Assembly (NCBI GenBank): GCA_020058315.1
Contig: JAGVEK010000271.1
Span: 1 to 30,450, forward strand
DNA from: Candidatus Zixiibacteriota bacterium
GTDB lineage: Bacteria > Zixibacteria > MSB-5A5 > WJJR01
Reading direction: 5' to 3'
DNA length: 30,450 nucleotides
Shown here: positions 30,252 through 30,450 of the stretch, piece after piece
How positions within the stretch are numbered: the first letter of the stretch is position 1
Layout of the letters: each line of letters begins with the position of its first letter
The notes under the pieces: model-generated
Databases searched by the model: none
What the model was told of the DNA's origin: nothing
What the model saw: only the letters and a program-made list of their open reading frames with translations
Translations under genes and position numbers: made by a program

Positions 30252-30450
30252 GATGGAGTCTCTGTGTTTGTGTTGCGAGCCGAGGCGGGCGCGGCGGCGC
30301 GGTCTTGGTGTCGCGTCACCCGAAGCAAGGTCCGGGCCGACGTGCGTGTCGCCTAGGAGTTTGGGCGGCAGACGCCGCGCGGCGAGTTGATCAGCATGGA
30401 GATCGGCGCTGATGGAATTGCGATAGCGGCGAGGCGGCCGTGAATGGCGA

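Overview
The window is GC-rich, proteobacterial-type DNA, most likely from a betaproteobacterium or related gammaproteobacterium. This rests on codon use, the IS66 and IS5 elements, conjugation genes of the clc/SXT-like integrative element type, TacAT and HigBA-type toxin modules, and type I-E-like CRISPR repeats. Most of it reads as accessory DNA: a defence island next to the remains of an integrative conjugative element (ICE) and its cargo. The one gene that looks like ordinary chromosomal metabolism is at the right edge.

Left part (1-14.4 kb): a truncated IS66 transposase abuts a pair of tandem repeats that resemble an IS21-type end. A restriction-modification-like defence cluster follows: a small excisionase-type HTH protein, a C5-cytosine DNA methyltransferase, a convergent Vsr endonuclease, and a tightly overlapping forward operon. 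That operon encodes a GHKL (prokaryotic MORC/paraMORC) ATPase, a Z1-domain SF2 helicase, a DUF4420 PD-(D/E)XK nuclease and an AIPR protein. This gene set matches the MutL/MORC-linked restriction-modification systems predicted by comparative genomics. An intact IS5-family element sits exactly in the overlapping stop codons of the methyltransferase and vsr genes, and its 4-bp target duplication leaves both genes complete. Behind the operon lie a relic of a helicase-like gene and a large zinc-hook ABC-type ATPase of the RloC/PrrC-like kind.

Middle part (14.4-26.1 kb): minus-strand ICE remnants come first (a DUF4400 membrane protein and the broken 3' end of the TraD coupling protein), then a coiled-coil protein and a double BRO-N protein. 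Next is a non-coding stretch of about 1.1 kb rich in hairpins, including a clear three-way junction. A plus-strand operon follows with a possible ParR-like gene, a ParM-like actin ATPase, small unknown proteins, and a secreted six-cysteine protein coupled to a DsbG-like thiol-disulfide protein. Inside it are two type I-E-like CRISPR repeats around one 33-nt spacer that matches the ParM gene of this same element at 32 of 33 bases. Minus-strand cargo then carries TacA/TacT, a nucleotidyltransferase with a small helical partner, and several unknown proteins. Four minus-strand genes share a hairpin leader just upstream of the start codon, and in two of them the leader can pair with the ribosome binding site.

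Right part (26.1-30.45 kb): a unit of about 2 kb is bounded by roughly 138-bp inverted repeats. Each repeat carries an inward-facing promoter and a perfect DnaA box. The unit holds a HigB/HigA-type toxin-antitoxin pair and a membrane protein. An AlpA-type regulator follows, then 0.5 kb with no recognisable gene, and finally a polysaccharide deacetylase family gene.
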